A stretch of 64,000 bases of DNA from Glycocaulis sp. (lineage in GTDB: Bacteria; Pseudomonadota; Alphaproteobacteria; Caulobacterales; Maricaulaceae): positions 1 through 64,000 of the forward strand of contig JAIUMI010000007.1 of assembly GCA_022565665.1 (NCBI GenBank), in the 5' to 3' direction. The position numbers and the translations under genes are program-made. This document shows positions 1 to 9,234 of the stretch, in pieces. A model generated the notes under the pieces. That model saw only the letters and a program-made list of their open reading frames with translations. It was not told the origin of the DNA and did not search any database. Every line of letters begins with the position of its first letter. Position 1 is the first letter of the stretch.

Positions 1-2
1 CC

Positions 3-46
3 GGCCCGGCTCGCTTGAGCTACGCGCAAGCTCCGCTCACCGGGCC
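3..46. repeat. GC-rich hairpin at window edge
   Basis: Seven-base arms GGCCCGG (3-9) and CCGGGCC (40-46) enclose a second short inverted repeat, GAGCT (17-21) and AGCTC (29-33). No T-tract follows. It may be a terminator for a gene left of the window or part of a dispersed repeat; the window cannot decide this. Confidence 0.3.
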
Positions 47-107
47 TTGACCAACCACATCAACCCAGAAAGAAAGGCGAACAGACTCTACTAACTCACG
101 GCCCGGA

Positions 108-572
108 TCAGGGGGCTGGGTCACCGCGAAAGTCTGAACCGGCCGAGATGCTCAGTAGATTGTGAAGCTTCAGCAGCACGCCAGTGTTGCCCAGCGCGAC
201 GTCCGCACAAAGTGGATTTTCAACAGGCCTAACGGGCTGATTTGTTTGAGCCCTAAACGGCCCCCACCATTCAAGGAACTTATCGCGTAGCCTAGGGTAG
301 AGGCGCTGCCGCCCCTTATTCGACTCGATCCTCTCGTCCACCAACCCTAGGAGTTCTCCAGCTCCCAATGCGTGGCTTTTTGCGTCTGCCCAGAATGCGC
401 CGTGAAAATCGCCTCCTCCCCCCTTTTGCCCTTCGTCCCGTCTAATCGAATCGCGAATATCGCTCCGAAGCGCGCTATCAAGGCTGCGGCCACGAAGCAT
501 GCAGAACTTGAGTGCTTTGCGAAGATGGGGATGATGAACAGGCATAATTACCCTCGAGTCTAGAGGGCCCAT
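108..572 (-). CDS. Hypothetical protein, unrecognised
   Basis: A 154-residue ORF beginning at an ATG preceded by a weak purine-rich stretch; a second ATG lies 9 codons in (MPVHHPHLRK). The N-terminal third is basic (HPHLRKALKF), the middle has a Gly-rich patch (KGGGGD) and a charged RQRLYPRLRDKFLEWW segment. There is no signal peptide, membrane segment or motif I can name. The surrounding DNA is visibly less GC-rich than the rest of the window, which suggests acquired or decaying accessory DNA. It could be a truncated remnant of a longer protein or a chance ORF. Confidence 0.4.
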   Translation of the reverse strand: MGPLDSRVIMPVHHPHLRKALKFCMLRGRSLDSALRSDIRDSIRRDEGQKGGGGDFHGAFWADAKSHALGAGELLGLVDERIESNKGRQRLYPRLRDKFLEWWGPFRAQTNQPVRPVENPLCADVALGNTGVLLKLHNLLSISAGSDFRGDPAP

Positions 573-795
573 TTACATGATTCTCTTCGGATGATCGAAT
601 CGAGTCGGATTATAGGTTTCGAAATTCGTGTTCCACGGCATTTGACTTGAGTTTAGAGAAGATGGTTTTCGTGAAGGGGACGTGCTTCCCGCATCCCCCA
701 CTGGCATTTCCCGCCCGCTGCGCTAGACAGGCCCTCCACCCTTGAGACGGTGTGCCGCAGAGCGCGCGCGCCCGATTTGCGCTTGTAAGGGGCCG

Positions 796-2481
796 ATGAG
801 CCATCCTGCCCTCAATGCTGATGACAAGGCCCGGCTGGGCGCGCTGCTGACCGGCTGGGGCCGGGCGGGCGCCGCGCCATCGCGTCTGGCGAGCCTTGCC
901 GGCATTGCGCAATACGCCCTTTTCATCGGCTTTGCCTGGCATGCCGCCGGGGCCGTTGCGGCGCTGGTGGACGGCGCGCCCGTGCTGGGTCCGCTCCTCT
1001 GGGCGGCCGGGTTTGCGGCGCTGCGCGCGATCGCTCAGGCCATCGAGACCCGCGCCGGGTTCGAGGCCTCCGCCCGCGTGCGTACCCATGTGCGAGGGCT
1101 CGCGGCCGCCGGCATTGCCGCGCGCGGCCCCGCCTTCACCGAGCGCCACGAGACCGGCGCGCTCGGCTCTGCCCTCATTGATGCGGTCGAAAAGCTCGAT
1201 GGCTATTACGGACGCTACCGGCCCCTGCTCCCCGTCATCGCGGGTGCGCCGCTGATCATGACGCTCGCCGCCTTCACGCAGAGCTGGATCGCGGGAATGA
1301 TCTTCCTCGTCACCGCGCCTCTACTGCCGCTCTTCATGGCGATTGTCGGCGGGGCGGCGGCCGCGGCCAGCAAGGACCAGCTCGCCGTGCTCGCGCGCCT
1401 GGCCGGCCGGTTCAATGACCGGCTGCAGGCCTTGCCGCTTCTGAACGCGTTCAACGCGGCGGAGCGGGAGGCGGAGGGTTTGCGCGCGGCAGCCGAAGAC
1501 TTCCGGGTGCGGACGATGAAGGTGCTCCGGCTCGCCTTCCTCTCCTCGGCGATCCTGGAATTTTTCGCCGCGCTCGCCGTGGCCGCGATGGCGATCTATG
1601 TCGGCTTCTCTTTGCTCGGCGAAATGCCTTTTGACACCGGGGAAACAATAACCCTGCACCAGGGGCTATTCGTGCTGATCCTGGCGCCCGAGTTTTACAT
1701 GCCGCTCCGGCGCCTCTCGGCGGCCTATCATGACCGCGCCGATGCCGAAGCCGCCGCGGGCGTACTGGAACCGGCGGTTCCGGTAGGTGAATCCGGGGGT
1801 CAGAAACCTGTAAATCCGCCCTTCCGGCAGGCGCCCGGGATCAGCCTTGTAGGCGTAAAGACGGTCTATGAGGATGGGCGGACCGGATTGCCGCCTGTCT
1901 CGCTTGTTCTGAAAAGCGGTGCTATATCAGTCATTTGGGGGCCTTCGGGTTGCGGCAAGTCGACCCTCTTGAAAATGCTGATGGGCTTTGCGCCTTTGAG
2001 CGCCGGAGAGCGGCGGATAAATGGTGAAGTTCTGTCTGAAGGTCTGGCCGCAAGGGCCGGATGGATAGGGCAGAATCCGCGCCTCTTTCACGGAAATATC
2101 AGGGATAACATCACCCTGCATGACCCCTCGATCAGCGAGGCGAAGGTGGTCGAGGCGGCGGAGCTGGCGGGTCTCAGCGCCCTTTTATCCAGTCTTCCCA
2201 AGGGGTTGGACACGCCGGTGGGCGAGCGGGGCTTTGGCCTGTCGGGCGGGCAGATCCAGCGCGTCGCTCTCGCCCGTGCGCTCGCACGCGATATGTCATT
2301 GATTTTAATGGATGAACCGACCGCCCATCTTGATGGCGAGGCCGAGGCCCGCTTCCTGCAGGCGCTGCGTTCCATCGCCCCTGGCCGCACCCTCATCATC
2401 GCCAGTCATAGCCCGGCGGTGCGCGAAATCGCCGATGAACTGATCGATCTCGCCGCCCTGGTGCGGGAGGCAGGCCAATGA
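796..2481 (+). CDS. cydD: Thiol reductant ABC exporter subunit CydD
   Basis: One half of the CydDC heterodimeric exporter, which in the known family moves glutathione/cysteine (and possibly haem) to the periplasm and is needed to assemble cytochrome bd. The 561-residue protein has an N-terminal six-helix ABC domain (about 20-330) and a C-terminal nucleotide-binding domain: Walker A GPSGCGKST near 382, signature LSGGQIQRVALARAL near 482, Walker B LILMDEP near 502. I chose the ATG at 796 because GTAAGGGG lies just upstream; an in-frame extension to 742 has no better site. It overlaps cydC by 4 bases (ATGA), so the two are co-translated. No cydAB genes lie nearby. Confidence 0.9.
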   Translation: MSHPALNADDKARLGALLTGWGRAGAAPSRLASLAGIAQYALFIGFAWHAAGAVAALVDGAPVLGPLLWAAGFAALRAIAQAIETRAGFEASARVRTHVRGLAAAGIAARGPAFTERHETGALGSALIDAVEKLDGYYGRYRPLLPVIAGAPLIMTLAAFTQSWIAGMIFLVTAPLLPLFMAIVGGAAAAASKDQLAVLARLAGRFNDRLQALPLLNAFNAAEREAEGLRAAAEDFRVRTMKVLRLAFLSSAILEFFAALAVAAMAIYVGFSLLGEMPFDTGETITLHQGLFVLILAPEFYMPLRRLSAAYHDRADAEAAAGVLEPAVPVGESGGQKPVNPPFRQAPGISLVGVKTVYEDGRTGLPPVSLVLKSGAISVIWGPSGCGKSTLLKMLMGFAPLSAGERRINGEVLSEGLAARAGWIGQNPRLFHGNIRDNITLHDPSISEAKVVEAAELAGLSALLSSLPKGLDTPVGERGFGLSGGQIQRVALARALARDMSLILMDEPTAHLDGEAEARFLQALRSIAPGRTLIIASHSPAVREIADELIDLAALVREAGQ

Positions 2482-4208
2482 AAACACTGGCTTTTTTCCT
2501 TGCCCTCGCCCGGCCCGACCGTTGGTGGCTGCGCCTTGGCGCGCTGCTCGCCGTGATCACGCTTCTCTCCGGCATCGGGCTTCTATCCCTGTCGGGCTGG
2601 TTCATCACCGCTGGCGCAATTGCCGGCGCGGCCGGAATGGGTAGACAATTCAACTTCTTGTTCGCTTCCGGGGGTGTGCGCGGCTTTGCCCTTACCCGCA
2701 CGCTGGGCCGCTATGCCGAACGGCTGGCGACCCACGAGGCGACGTTCCGGATTCTCGCCCGGCTGCGCCTGTGGGTCTTTGAAAAATCAGCACCTTTGGC
2801 CCCTGCGCGCCTCGGCACGATGCGCTCCGGCGACCTGCTTTCGCGCGTCACCGGCGATGTCGATGCGCTGGACGGACTATACCTGCGTCTTGTCACCCCG
2901 GTCATCGCGGCGGGGGCGGGCGCTATCTGTGTTATTTTATTGCTGGTTTTTACCGCTCCTGCGGCGATTCCCGGCATTATGGGCCTGTTTGTGCTGGCAG
3001 GGATCGGCCTGCCTCTGCTGGCGGCGAAACTCGGCACAAAGCCGGGCGACATGATCGCTGCGGCCCAGAGCGCAGCGCGGGCAGAGAGCGCGGACCTAGT
3101 GGCCGGGATCACCGAACTGAAGGCCTATGGCGCTGAAAATACGGTCCTTTCAAGACTGGATGCAGCCAGCACGCAATGGGTAACGGCCCAACGCCAGCTG
3201 GCCCATCTGGCGCTTCTGAATGGGGCCTTTCTGGCTCTTTCCGGCCCGCTCAGCTTTGTTGCAGGCTTCGGTCTCGCGGCCGCCTCAGGCGCACCGCCCT
3301 CTCTGGCCGCACTGGCAGGCTTTGTCGGCTTTGCGCTCTTTGAAGCCGCCGCTCCTCTGGTGCAGGCGGGCGAGCTCTACGGGCGTACGCTTGCCAGTGC
3401 CAAACGCCTGAAAGAGCTTGATAATATCGCCCCTGCCGTTTGCGTGCCCGCCATGCCGGAGCCGCTATCAGAGCGCTGGGATATTCAGTTGGACGATGTG
3501 CGCTTCACCTATCCGGGCGCCGCCACGCCTGCGCTGGGCGGCGTCTCGCTGAGCTTGCCGGAAGGCGGGCGGTTGGCGCTCGTCGGTGCGTCGGGCTCAG
3601 GAAAGTCCAGCCTTGTCAGACTGTTGATGGGTTTCTACGCGGCGGATTCCGGCGAAATCCGCCTTGGCGGCGTGCCGCTCTCCCGGCTCGATCCGGCGGC
3701 GGTACGTACCCGCCTTGCCCTTGTGGATCAGCGCGCGGACCTGCTCTCCACCACGGTGCGGGCCAATCTGGCGCTCGCAAACCCTCACGCCAGCGAAGAG
3801 GATATGTGGGCGGCCCTCGAACAGGCCAGAGCAGCCGATTTCGTGCGCGCCTTGCCCGATGGATTGCTGACCTGGATCGGGGAGGAAGGGCGTCTGGTAT
3901 CGGGTGGTCAGGCGCGCCGCATTGCGCTGGCACGCGCCTTCCTCAAAGGGGCGCCCATCCTCTTGCTGGACGAGCCGACAGAGGGGCTGGATGCGGCCAC
4001 GGAAGCGGAGTTTCTGGACGCACTGGACGCCTGGCTGGGCGCTGATCCGCGCCGCTCGGCGCTGATTGTCACCCACCGGGCCGCCCTGCTTGTCCGGGCG
4101 CGCGAGATCGCCGTGCTGGATGAGGGCCGGATCGTGGAGCAAGGCAGCCTCGGCGCCCTCAAGGGCGCAGGCGGCGCATTTGACCGCCTGTTCAGCGCGG
4201 GGCTCTAG
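2478..4208 (+). CDS. cydC: Thiol reductant ABC exporter subunit CydC
   Basis: The second half of CydDC, 576 residues. The N-terminal transmembrane domain (about 15-320) begins with the Gly/Leu-rich first helix typical of CydC. The nucleotide-binding domain has Walker A GASGSGKSS near 370, signature VSGGQARRIALARAF near 474, Walker B ILLLDEP near 495 and a switch His in VTHR. Its start codon overlaps the cydD stop. The stop codon TAG shares CTAG with the stop of the convergent frameshifted gene on the other strand. No terminator separates the two. Confidence 0.9.
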   Translation: MKTLAFFLALARPDRWWLRLGALLAVITLLSGIGLLSLSGWFITAGAIAGAAGMGRQFNFLFASGGVRGFALTRTLGRYAERLATHEATFRILARLRLWVFEKSAPLAPARLGTMRSGDLLSRVTGDVDALDGLYLRLVTPVIAAGAGAICVILLLVFTAPAAIPGIMGLFVLAGIGLPLLAAKLGTKPGDMIAAAQSAARAESADLVAGITELKAYGAENTVLSRLDAASTQWVTAQRQLAHLALLNGAFLALSGPLSFVAGFGLAAASGAPPSLAALAGFVGFALFEAAAPLVQAGELYGRTLASAKRLKELDNIAPAVCVPAMPEPLSERWDIQLDDVRFTYPGAATPALGGVSLSLPEGGRLALVGASGSGKSSLVRLLMGFYAADSGEIRLGGVPLSRLDPAAVRTRLALVDQRADLLSTTVRANLALANPHASEEDMWAALEQARAADFVRALPDGLLTWIGEEGRLVSGGQARRIALARAFLKGAPILLLDEPTEGLDAATEAEFLDALDAWLGADPRRSALIVTHRAALLVRAREIAVLDEGRIVEQGSLGALKGAGGAFDRLFSAGL

Positions 4209-5747
4209 CCCGTCTGGCGGAGGGTCTTGCGAGCCAGGCTGCGCATCCGCTTTGCCGTCCAGCTTGCCGCGTATCTGATTTGCCCGCGGACCTCGGGATC
4301 TGCCAACGCGACCGCGACCAGCAGTACCATGAGCGGAACTGCATGAAACATCATGCGGTTACCTGAATCGCCGCCCCCATACCGGTAAGGGCTGCCACGT
4401 ACATAGGCGAGCAGAATCCAGACCAATGCAAATGCGGTGACCGGCATCCGAAGGTAGGCGCTGTGGGGAATGCGGATCAGGGCGAGGGCCATCACGAACG
4501 CAAACAGAAGCAATCCCCAGGACGGCCCCCAGAACCAGTTCAGATTACGCCAGGTGACGTCCGCTGTAGCCAATAGATTGGACGGGTCGCGCCAGACAAG
4601 CGCTATGAGAAATGCCAGTAACGCGCCCTCGAGCAGACCGAGCCAGATCAGCGGGCGGCGGGGAGAAAAGCTTGAGGTAAAGCAGCGGTGAGGCGGCTAT
4701 CGCTGTCAGGCCAAGAGCGAAGTAGACGACGCTGGATGAGGCGTTGCGCGCACGTACTCGCGAGCCGCTTTCCAGAAACGCAAAAATATTGACCCCCCGA
4801 GCGTCGTAAATACCCAGCACAAAGGCATTCCAGCCGATGATGGCTGTGCCGGTGACGGCGAGTAATGCCACCCTCGCATGGGCGGGAACGTTGCTATTGA
4901 GAAGGGTTGGCGCGAGAGCGATTACAGCGATTATCGCGCCTTCCATACGGGTCAGCACCAGCGTGACGGCAGCAAGCGCCTGTAATACCACCAGCGCCGG
5001 TACGTCCTTCACGCCCGGGCGTGCCATCAACCATCCCGCACCTGCGATCGCCATCACGCACAGGGCAAACAGCATATGGCTGTTTACGTAGAAGGCGTGC
5101 ATCACAAAGCGATTGAAGGTGATGAGGAAGAGGACAAAAAAGGCGATGGCGAGCCAAGTGTTGGCCTGACTGACACCCGTTCGGCGCAAGACAAAAGCGC
5201 CGGTGGTCAGCACCCCCAGAGCAGTGAATGGGTGCACCAGAACCAGGTAGTATCCGTCCCAGAGATTTGCGATCGAATATAGTGACGGTATGGAGAGCAT
5301 GCGTGCTTGCAGCTGCCCTAAACCAACCCCCTGTTGCAGAGTGTCGTGATAGAGCATGCCGGCGATTTGCATGTACCGGAAAGAGTCACTGTGCGTGATC
5401 ACCGTATACTGGTTGATCACAGGAAAGAGCAGCCAGAAGATTAGTCCTGCGGTGGCTGTGCCGGCTGCAATCCAGACCAGATCGGCAACGGAAAATCGCC
5501 GCCAACGCAAAGCAAGTGGCAGAAGAAGCGCAAGAAGGCCCACCGCTGCGGTCGCCAGCAGCAGCTTCACCGGGTCAAAAGCCAGAGGCGAAACGGCCAT
5601 CGCCAGCGACAGGGCCATGTAAATGCCTATCCCTGCAAGCGGAGACAGCAATACGGCATCCAGACGCCTCAGGCCGGCGCCGTTCATGACCAGACTGCCC
5701 GTCAGGACAAACAGCGATACAATTGCGGCTTCACTCAGGGCAATCAT
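4205..5747 (-). pseudogene. Frameshifted polytopic membrane protein (paralog of 7449-8906)
   Basis: Two adjacent reading frames together match the intact protein at 7449-8906. The 5' part (from ATG 5747) carries the shared motifs HSDSFRYMQ and NRFVMHAFYVNSHMLF. The 3' part carries DSGNRMMFHAVPLMVLL, matching DTFNRMAIQLVPLAVLL in the paralog. The frame changes at a GGGG run (plus strand 4660-4663); removing one G restores LFSRRPLIWLG, which lines up with LFARPLALLAA in the paralog. The whole would be about 513 residues with some 12 membrane helices. It overlaps the upstream gene by ATGA. It is either a recent pseudogene or a one-base sequencing error. The family is unrecognised; GT-C-like membrane glycosyltransferase is an inference. 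Confidence 0.75.
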
Positions 5748-6733
5748 CGGGCGTCTCCTGAAGCCCGGGGATCGATGCTTATCGAGCCGATGCGGATCTG
5801 TCGGCGTGCTACCCGGGCGTTTGCGCCGAGGCGCACGGAGTGCGTACCTTCCGGCAGGTCGGCAACATCAATGCGACCACGGATGGTTGTGACGCCGGTC
5901 AGTTGGGCAGTACGACGCGTCCGGGTCTGCCCGATGCCGATACGTCGCCCGTCTGAGTCCAGAGCTACCCACCGCACCGAGACGCGGCCCCGGTCGTTGC
6001 GGGTCCTGACACCGTGTGTGCGAAACTGTATGCGGACGTTAAAGCTTTCATGGCCTGCAACTTCGAACGGTACCGCCTGAAGTATGTCCACATCGTCGCG
6101 AAAAATGTCGATGGCGTTACGGAAGTCGGGATCGCAACTGGCAGCGTCGACGCGGCGGTCCCGTCTCAACCGCGGCAAGTCCGACACGGCCATTGGTTCT
6201 TCACCGATATAGCTGGTCCAGTCCAGAAGCGGTGAACGGAAGAAATTGCGGGGTAGCAGGGCCTGGTCAACGAACCGCAGACGGTTTGGGCCGTTCATCA
6301 TGAATACGAGGCGTTCGGGGCGCTCGCTGCCAAGTATCAGCTCGAAGCTGCTTCCTCGACCGAATGGCCCTTCAATGACTGCGTGGGCTGAGCCGGAATA
6401 ATCCGCGCTGCACACCGGGCTGTAGCGCAGGCGCTGGTAGCCCGATATCCGGGCCAGCCCGAACATGTTGTGCTGGAAGTTGTTCGACATCGGATCGCCT
6501 GGGTATCGGTTGAACGGCCGGACGATCACAGCGCCTGGTGCATGCTCGGCCATCGAAAATAGCAGTTCGCGCTGGCTCCGGGGGAACCTGTCCGAAAGTG
6601 GTGTCGTGGTCCACGTGCTGAGCGCTGCCCAGCGCCCACCGAGCCGGCTTTCTGCCATATGGAAAAAGACGGCGTTGACCGCGATGACGGACAACGCAAT
6701 AGCAGCGAGAACAAGAATACGAGCACTCAACAA
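5744..6733 (-). CDS. Membrane-anchored periplasmic protein, cassette partner (copy 1)
   Basis: A 329-residue protein starting at TTG 6733 (AAGGGCGGG upstream; a second TTG follows directly). One N-terminal membrane helix (about 4-24) leads to a periplasmic domain. Segments HAPGAVIVRP, FQHNMFGLAR and RFVDQALLP correspond to HAPGSTIIVP, FRNQMLSFGR and IFADTALLP in the protein at 6874-7449, so the two are paralogs. This copy has about 150 extra C-terminal residues rich in beta-type alternation (roughly 190-329) that the other lacks. It overlaps the next gene (4205-5747) by ATGA and is probably its functional partner. Function unknown. Confidence 0.7.
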   Translation of the reverse strand: MLSARILVLAAIALSVIAVNAVFFHMAESRLGGRWAALSTWTTTPLSDRFPRSQRELLFSMAEHAPGAVIVRPFNRYPGDPMSNNFQHNMFGLARISGYQRLRYSPVCSADYSGSAHAVIEGPFGRGSSFELILGSERPERLVFMMNGPNRLRFVDQALLPRNFFRSPLLDWTSYIGEEPMAVSDLPRLRRDRRVDAASCDPDFRNAIDIFRDDVDILQAVPFEVAGHESFNVRIQFRTHGVRTRNDRGRVSVRWVALDSDGRRIGIGQTRTRRTAQLTGVTTIRGRIDVADLPEGTHSVRLGANARVARRQIRIGSISIDPRASGDAR

Positions 6734-6873
6734 TTAGCCCGCCCTTAACGCAGAGATTGCGGTAGATGACCGAGCGTCTTTAGACCGCTTTTTTGCGCCC
6801 CGCCACCTTGATCGAGCCATTGCCAGCGGACGGGCGGGCTATATGCTGGCGCCAAATGCGTGATGCGGGGAGC

Positions 6874-7449
6874 ATGATGACGGGCGAAGAGGCACAACCT
6901 GCGGGCCGTCCGCCATTACCAGCCCTTGTGCTGCTGGCGGGCCTCGCCTGTTTTCTCATCTACAACATGGCCAATTTCTTCGTGCTCGATTCGCGGGTGA
7001 GCGACCGCTATAGCGCGCTGCATCGCTACCATACCGGGGACATGCTCGAGGTATGGCTGGTAACGGTCTCGTCCACGCCGGGCGTCTATCGTGGCCGTTT
7101 TGCTGCGGGCTGGATGCTGGGCCGTCACGCACCGGGCAGCACGATCATTGTGCCGGATTCCGGCGGGCCCCATAGCGGGCCGCGCTTCCGCAACCAGATG
7201 CTCAGTTTCGGGCGGGCACGCGAAGTGGAGCGCCGCCGCTATAACCAGCGGCGGCTCGCCGCCGATATTGACTTCGAGCCCTATATTGTCGCCGTCGGCA
7301 CCAGCGGCGAACGCCGCAATCGCCGTCATTACCGGCTGGCCCTGTCTGACCGGCCATCGGGCACAATTATCGCCCTGCGCCGCGGCCGTCAGGAGATCTT
7401 TGCCGATACCGCGCTCCTGCCGGACGGATGGGAGGCGGGGCCGGACTGA
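6874..7449 (+). CDS. Membrane-anchored periplasmic protein, cassette partner (copy 2)
   Basis: A 191-residue paralog of 5744-6733, divergently transcribed from it. I chose ATG 6874 because GCGGGGAG lies just upstream; in-frame starts further up (6856, 6793) lack one. One membrane helix (about 16-36, PALVLLAGLACFLIYNMANF) precedes a basic periplasmic domain with HAPGSTIIVP and ADTALLP, where the similarity to copy 1 ends. The stop codon overlaps the start of the next gene (TGATG), the same coupling as in copy 1. No known fold or enzyme motif was recognised. Confidence 0.7.
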   Translation: MMTGEEAQPAGRPPLPALVLLAGLACFLIYNMANFFVLDSRVSDRYSALHRYHTGDMLEVWLVTVSSTPGVYRGRFAAGWMLGRHAPGSTIIVPDSGGPHSGPRFRNQMLSFGRAREVERRRYNQRRLAADIDFEPYIVAVGTSGERRNRRHYRLALSDRPSGTIIALRRGRQEIFADTALLPDGWEAGPD

Positions 7450-8906
7450 TGATCATCGAGCTTGCATTCCTCGCCGCCTGGTTCGTAGCGGGCCTTGTTA
7501 TCGTTCACAGTTTCGGCATGGGGCCGGTAGGCGCTGCCGTGACGGGCTGGCTGGCCGGGCTTTGCCTTTATGTCGTGCTGGCGGTGCCGTTCCTGCTTCT
7601 GGGCCTGCCGGTCTGGCCCGCGTTCATCACCTGTCTGGGTCTTGTGATCGCGGCTGGCGTTGTGCTGTGGCGGCGGCCTTCGCGCGAAAGCTGGCTGAGC
7701 CTGCTGCTGCCCTCGGGCGCCGCGCTCGCCGTCATTCTGGTGATCACCGTGTTCACGCACATGGTGCACCTGGCCAAATGGCATACTGACAGCTTCAGCT
7801 ACATGCAGGTCGGAGCCCTCATCCATTCCGGCCATTTTGATCTGGTCGCTGCCGGCATGCTCAATCTGCGTCTGATTGCTCTGCCGCTGCTGCATACGTC
7901 CGCCAATCTGTCAGGCGACATGTATCTGCGGGCTCTCGCTCCGCTGACGGCGGCAAGTGCGGTCATGATGACGGGCTGGTTCTTTGCGATGGCACGCGGA
8001 GGTGTGCAGTCACTCAAGGACAGTGCCGCGCTTGCGGTGCTGCTGCTGGCCCTTCTGGTGATGATCTCCACCAACCGGTTTGTCTGGCACGGCTTTTACA
8101 TCAATGGCCATCTGCTGTTCGGCGTCCTGGTGCTGGCGATTGCCGGGGCCGGTTTTCTCATGGCGCGCCGGCCCAAGGCCGATCATCGCGCCTTGTGGGC
8201 CCTGCAGCTGGTGTGTGTGCCGGTACTGGTCTTCCTGCGGCCGGAGGGCTTTCTCGGCGCGGCTGTGGCCATTGCGCCGACGCTCGTGATTGCCGGTGTG
8301 AACTGGCGCTATCGTGCGGCGCTCCTCGCGGTGCTGGGCGTGGCCATCCTTGTCTGGCAGGGTTATCTGGCGCTGCGCGTGCTGTCGGCCGGCAATGAGC
8401 TTGTCTGGCGCGCCTATATTCCGCTCCTGCTGGGGCTGGTATGTGTGCTGGCTGCGCCTTTGATGGCGGTGCGTGTGCTGTTTGCGCGCCCGCTGGCCCT
8501 GCTGGCGGCGATGGAAGCGGTCACCGCCGCCCTGTTCGCGCTGATGGTGCTGCGTGACCCGGAAAAGTTCCAGGCCAGCTTCGAGGCGATTGCGCATAAT
8601 CTCGGCGGCAGCGGGGCCTGGGGCTTCGCACCGGTCCTCTACGTGCTGCTGGTCGTGTTCGTGATCGCCGGATGCCGGGAGCAGGCGGTCAGCTGGCTGC
8701 GCGCGCCGCTCGTGGCCTCGGCCCTGCTCTTCCTGTCGATACCGGGAATCCGCAATGATCCCTTCCGGATCGGTGAAGGCGACACCTTCAACCGGATGGC
8801 GATCCAGCTGGTGCCGCTGGCTGTCCTGCTGATCGCGCTGGCCGCGGCCTCGCGCCAGTGGGACTGGCCCTGGCGGAGCGGCAAGCGCCCGCCGGCGATG
8901 CCCTAA
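7449..8906 (+). CDS. Polytopic membrane protein, GT-C-like candidate (copy 2)
   Basis: A 485-residue protein with about 12 hydrophobic helices. A conserved loop after the fourth helix reads HTDSFSYMQ, followed further on by NRFVWHGFYINGHLLF and, near the C-terminus, DTFNRMAIQLVPLAVLL. All three are kept in the frameshifted paralog at 4205-5747, so these are the constrained sites. An acidic motif in the first large extracytoplasmic loop of a polytopic protein is typical of lipid-sugar-dependent GT-C glycosyltransferases; this is inference only. The start at 7449 is set by the TGATG overlap with 6874-7449. An envelope-glycan role is suggested by the neighbouring glycosyltransferase genes. Confidence 0.75.
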   Translation: MIIELAFLAAWFVAGLVIVHSFGMGPVGAAVTGWLAGLCLYVVLAVPFLLLGLPVWPAFITCLGLVIAAGVVLWRRPSRESWLSLLLPSGAALAVILVITVFTHMVHLAKWHTDSFSYMQVGALIHSGHFDLVAAGMLNLRLIALPLLHTSANLSGDMYLRALAPLTAASAVMMTGWFFAMARGGVQSLKDSAALAVLLLALLVMISTNRFVWHGFYINGHLLFGVLVLAIAGAGFLMARRPKADHRALWALQLVCVPVLVFLRPEGFLGAAVAIAPTLVIAGVNWRYRAALLAVLGVAILVWQGYLALRVLSAGNELVWRAYIPLLLGLVCVLAAPLMAVRVLFARPLALLAAMEAVTAALFALMVLRDPEKFQASFEAIAHNLGGSGAWGFAPVLYVLLVVFVIAGCREQAVSWLRAPLVASALLFLSIPGIRNDPFRIGEGDTFNRMAIQLVPLAVLLIALAAASRQWDWPWRSGKRPPAMP

Positions 8907-8931
8907 AACCTTTATGAGTACAGGCCCTAGC

Positions 8932-9159
8932 CTACCAGAAGCGCCACCACGGATCGGGTTCGGGCTGGTGAATGCCCAGCCATTCGCGCACCTGCGCAAT
9001 GGCGGGTGCCAGTCTTTCCCAGGCGGGCACATGACTGATGATCCAGGCATCGGCTGCCGGCCAGAACACCGACAGTACGAAAGCCCCCACAAACACCGTG
9101 ACCAGTATGGTCACGATGGGGCGCAGCACGTCGGCGATGAACTTGAACAGGCCCCCCAT
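8932..9159 (-). CDS. Small membrane protein, unrecognised
   Basis: A 75-residue ORF with GAGGGAGGAACCCG directly before the ATG, a strong ribosome-binding site that supports it as real. One or two hydrophobic stretches (about 12-36, PIVTILVTVFVGAFVLSVFW) are followed by a soluble tail ending PDPWWRFW. It lies between the membrane cassette and the large glycosyltransferase on the same strand as the latter, 75 bases downstream of its stop. No family recognised. Confidence 0.55.
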   Translation of the reverse strand: MGGLFKFIADVLRPIVTILVTVFVGAFVLSVFWPAADAWIISHVPAWERLAPAIAQVREWLGIHQPEPDPWWRFW

Positions 9160-9234
9160 CGGGTTCCTCCCTCAAAACCGCATGAGGCAGTCTAGCCGGA
9201 GCGGACCTGAACGGCGAGTGAAAACCCGGCCCCG

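Noticed and set aside
640-665. FNR-like site before cydD (TTGACTTGAG)
   Set aside because: It matches only one half of TTGAT-N4-ATCAA; too weak to call.
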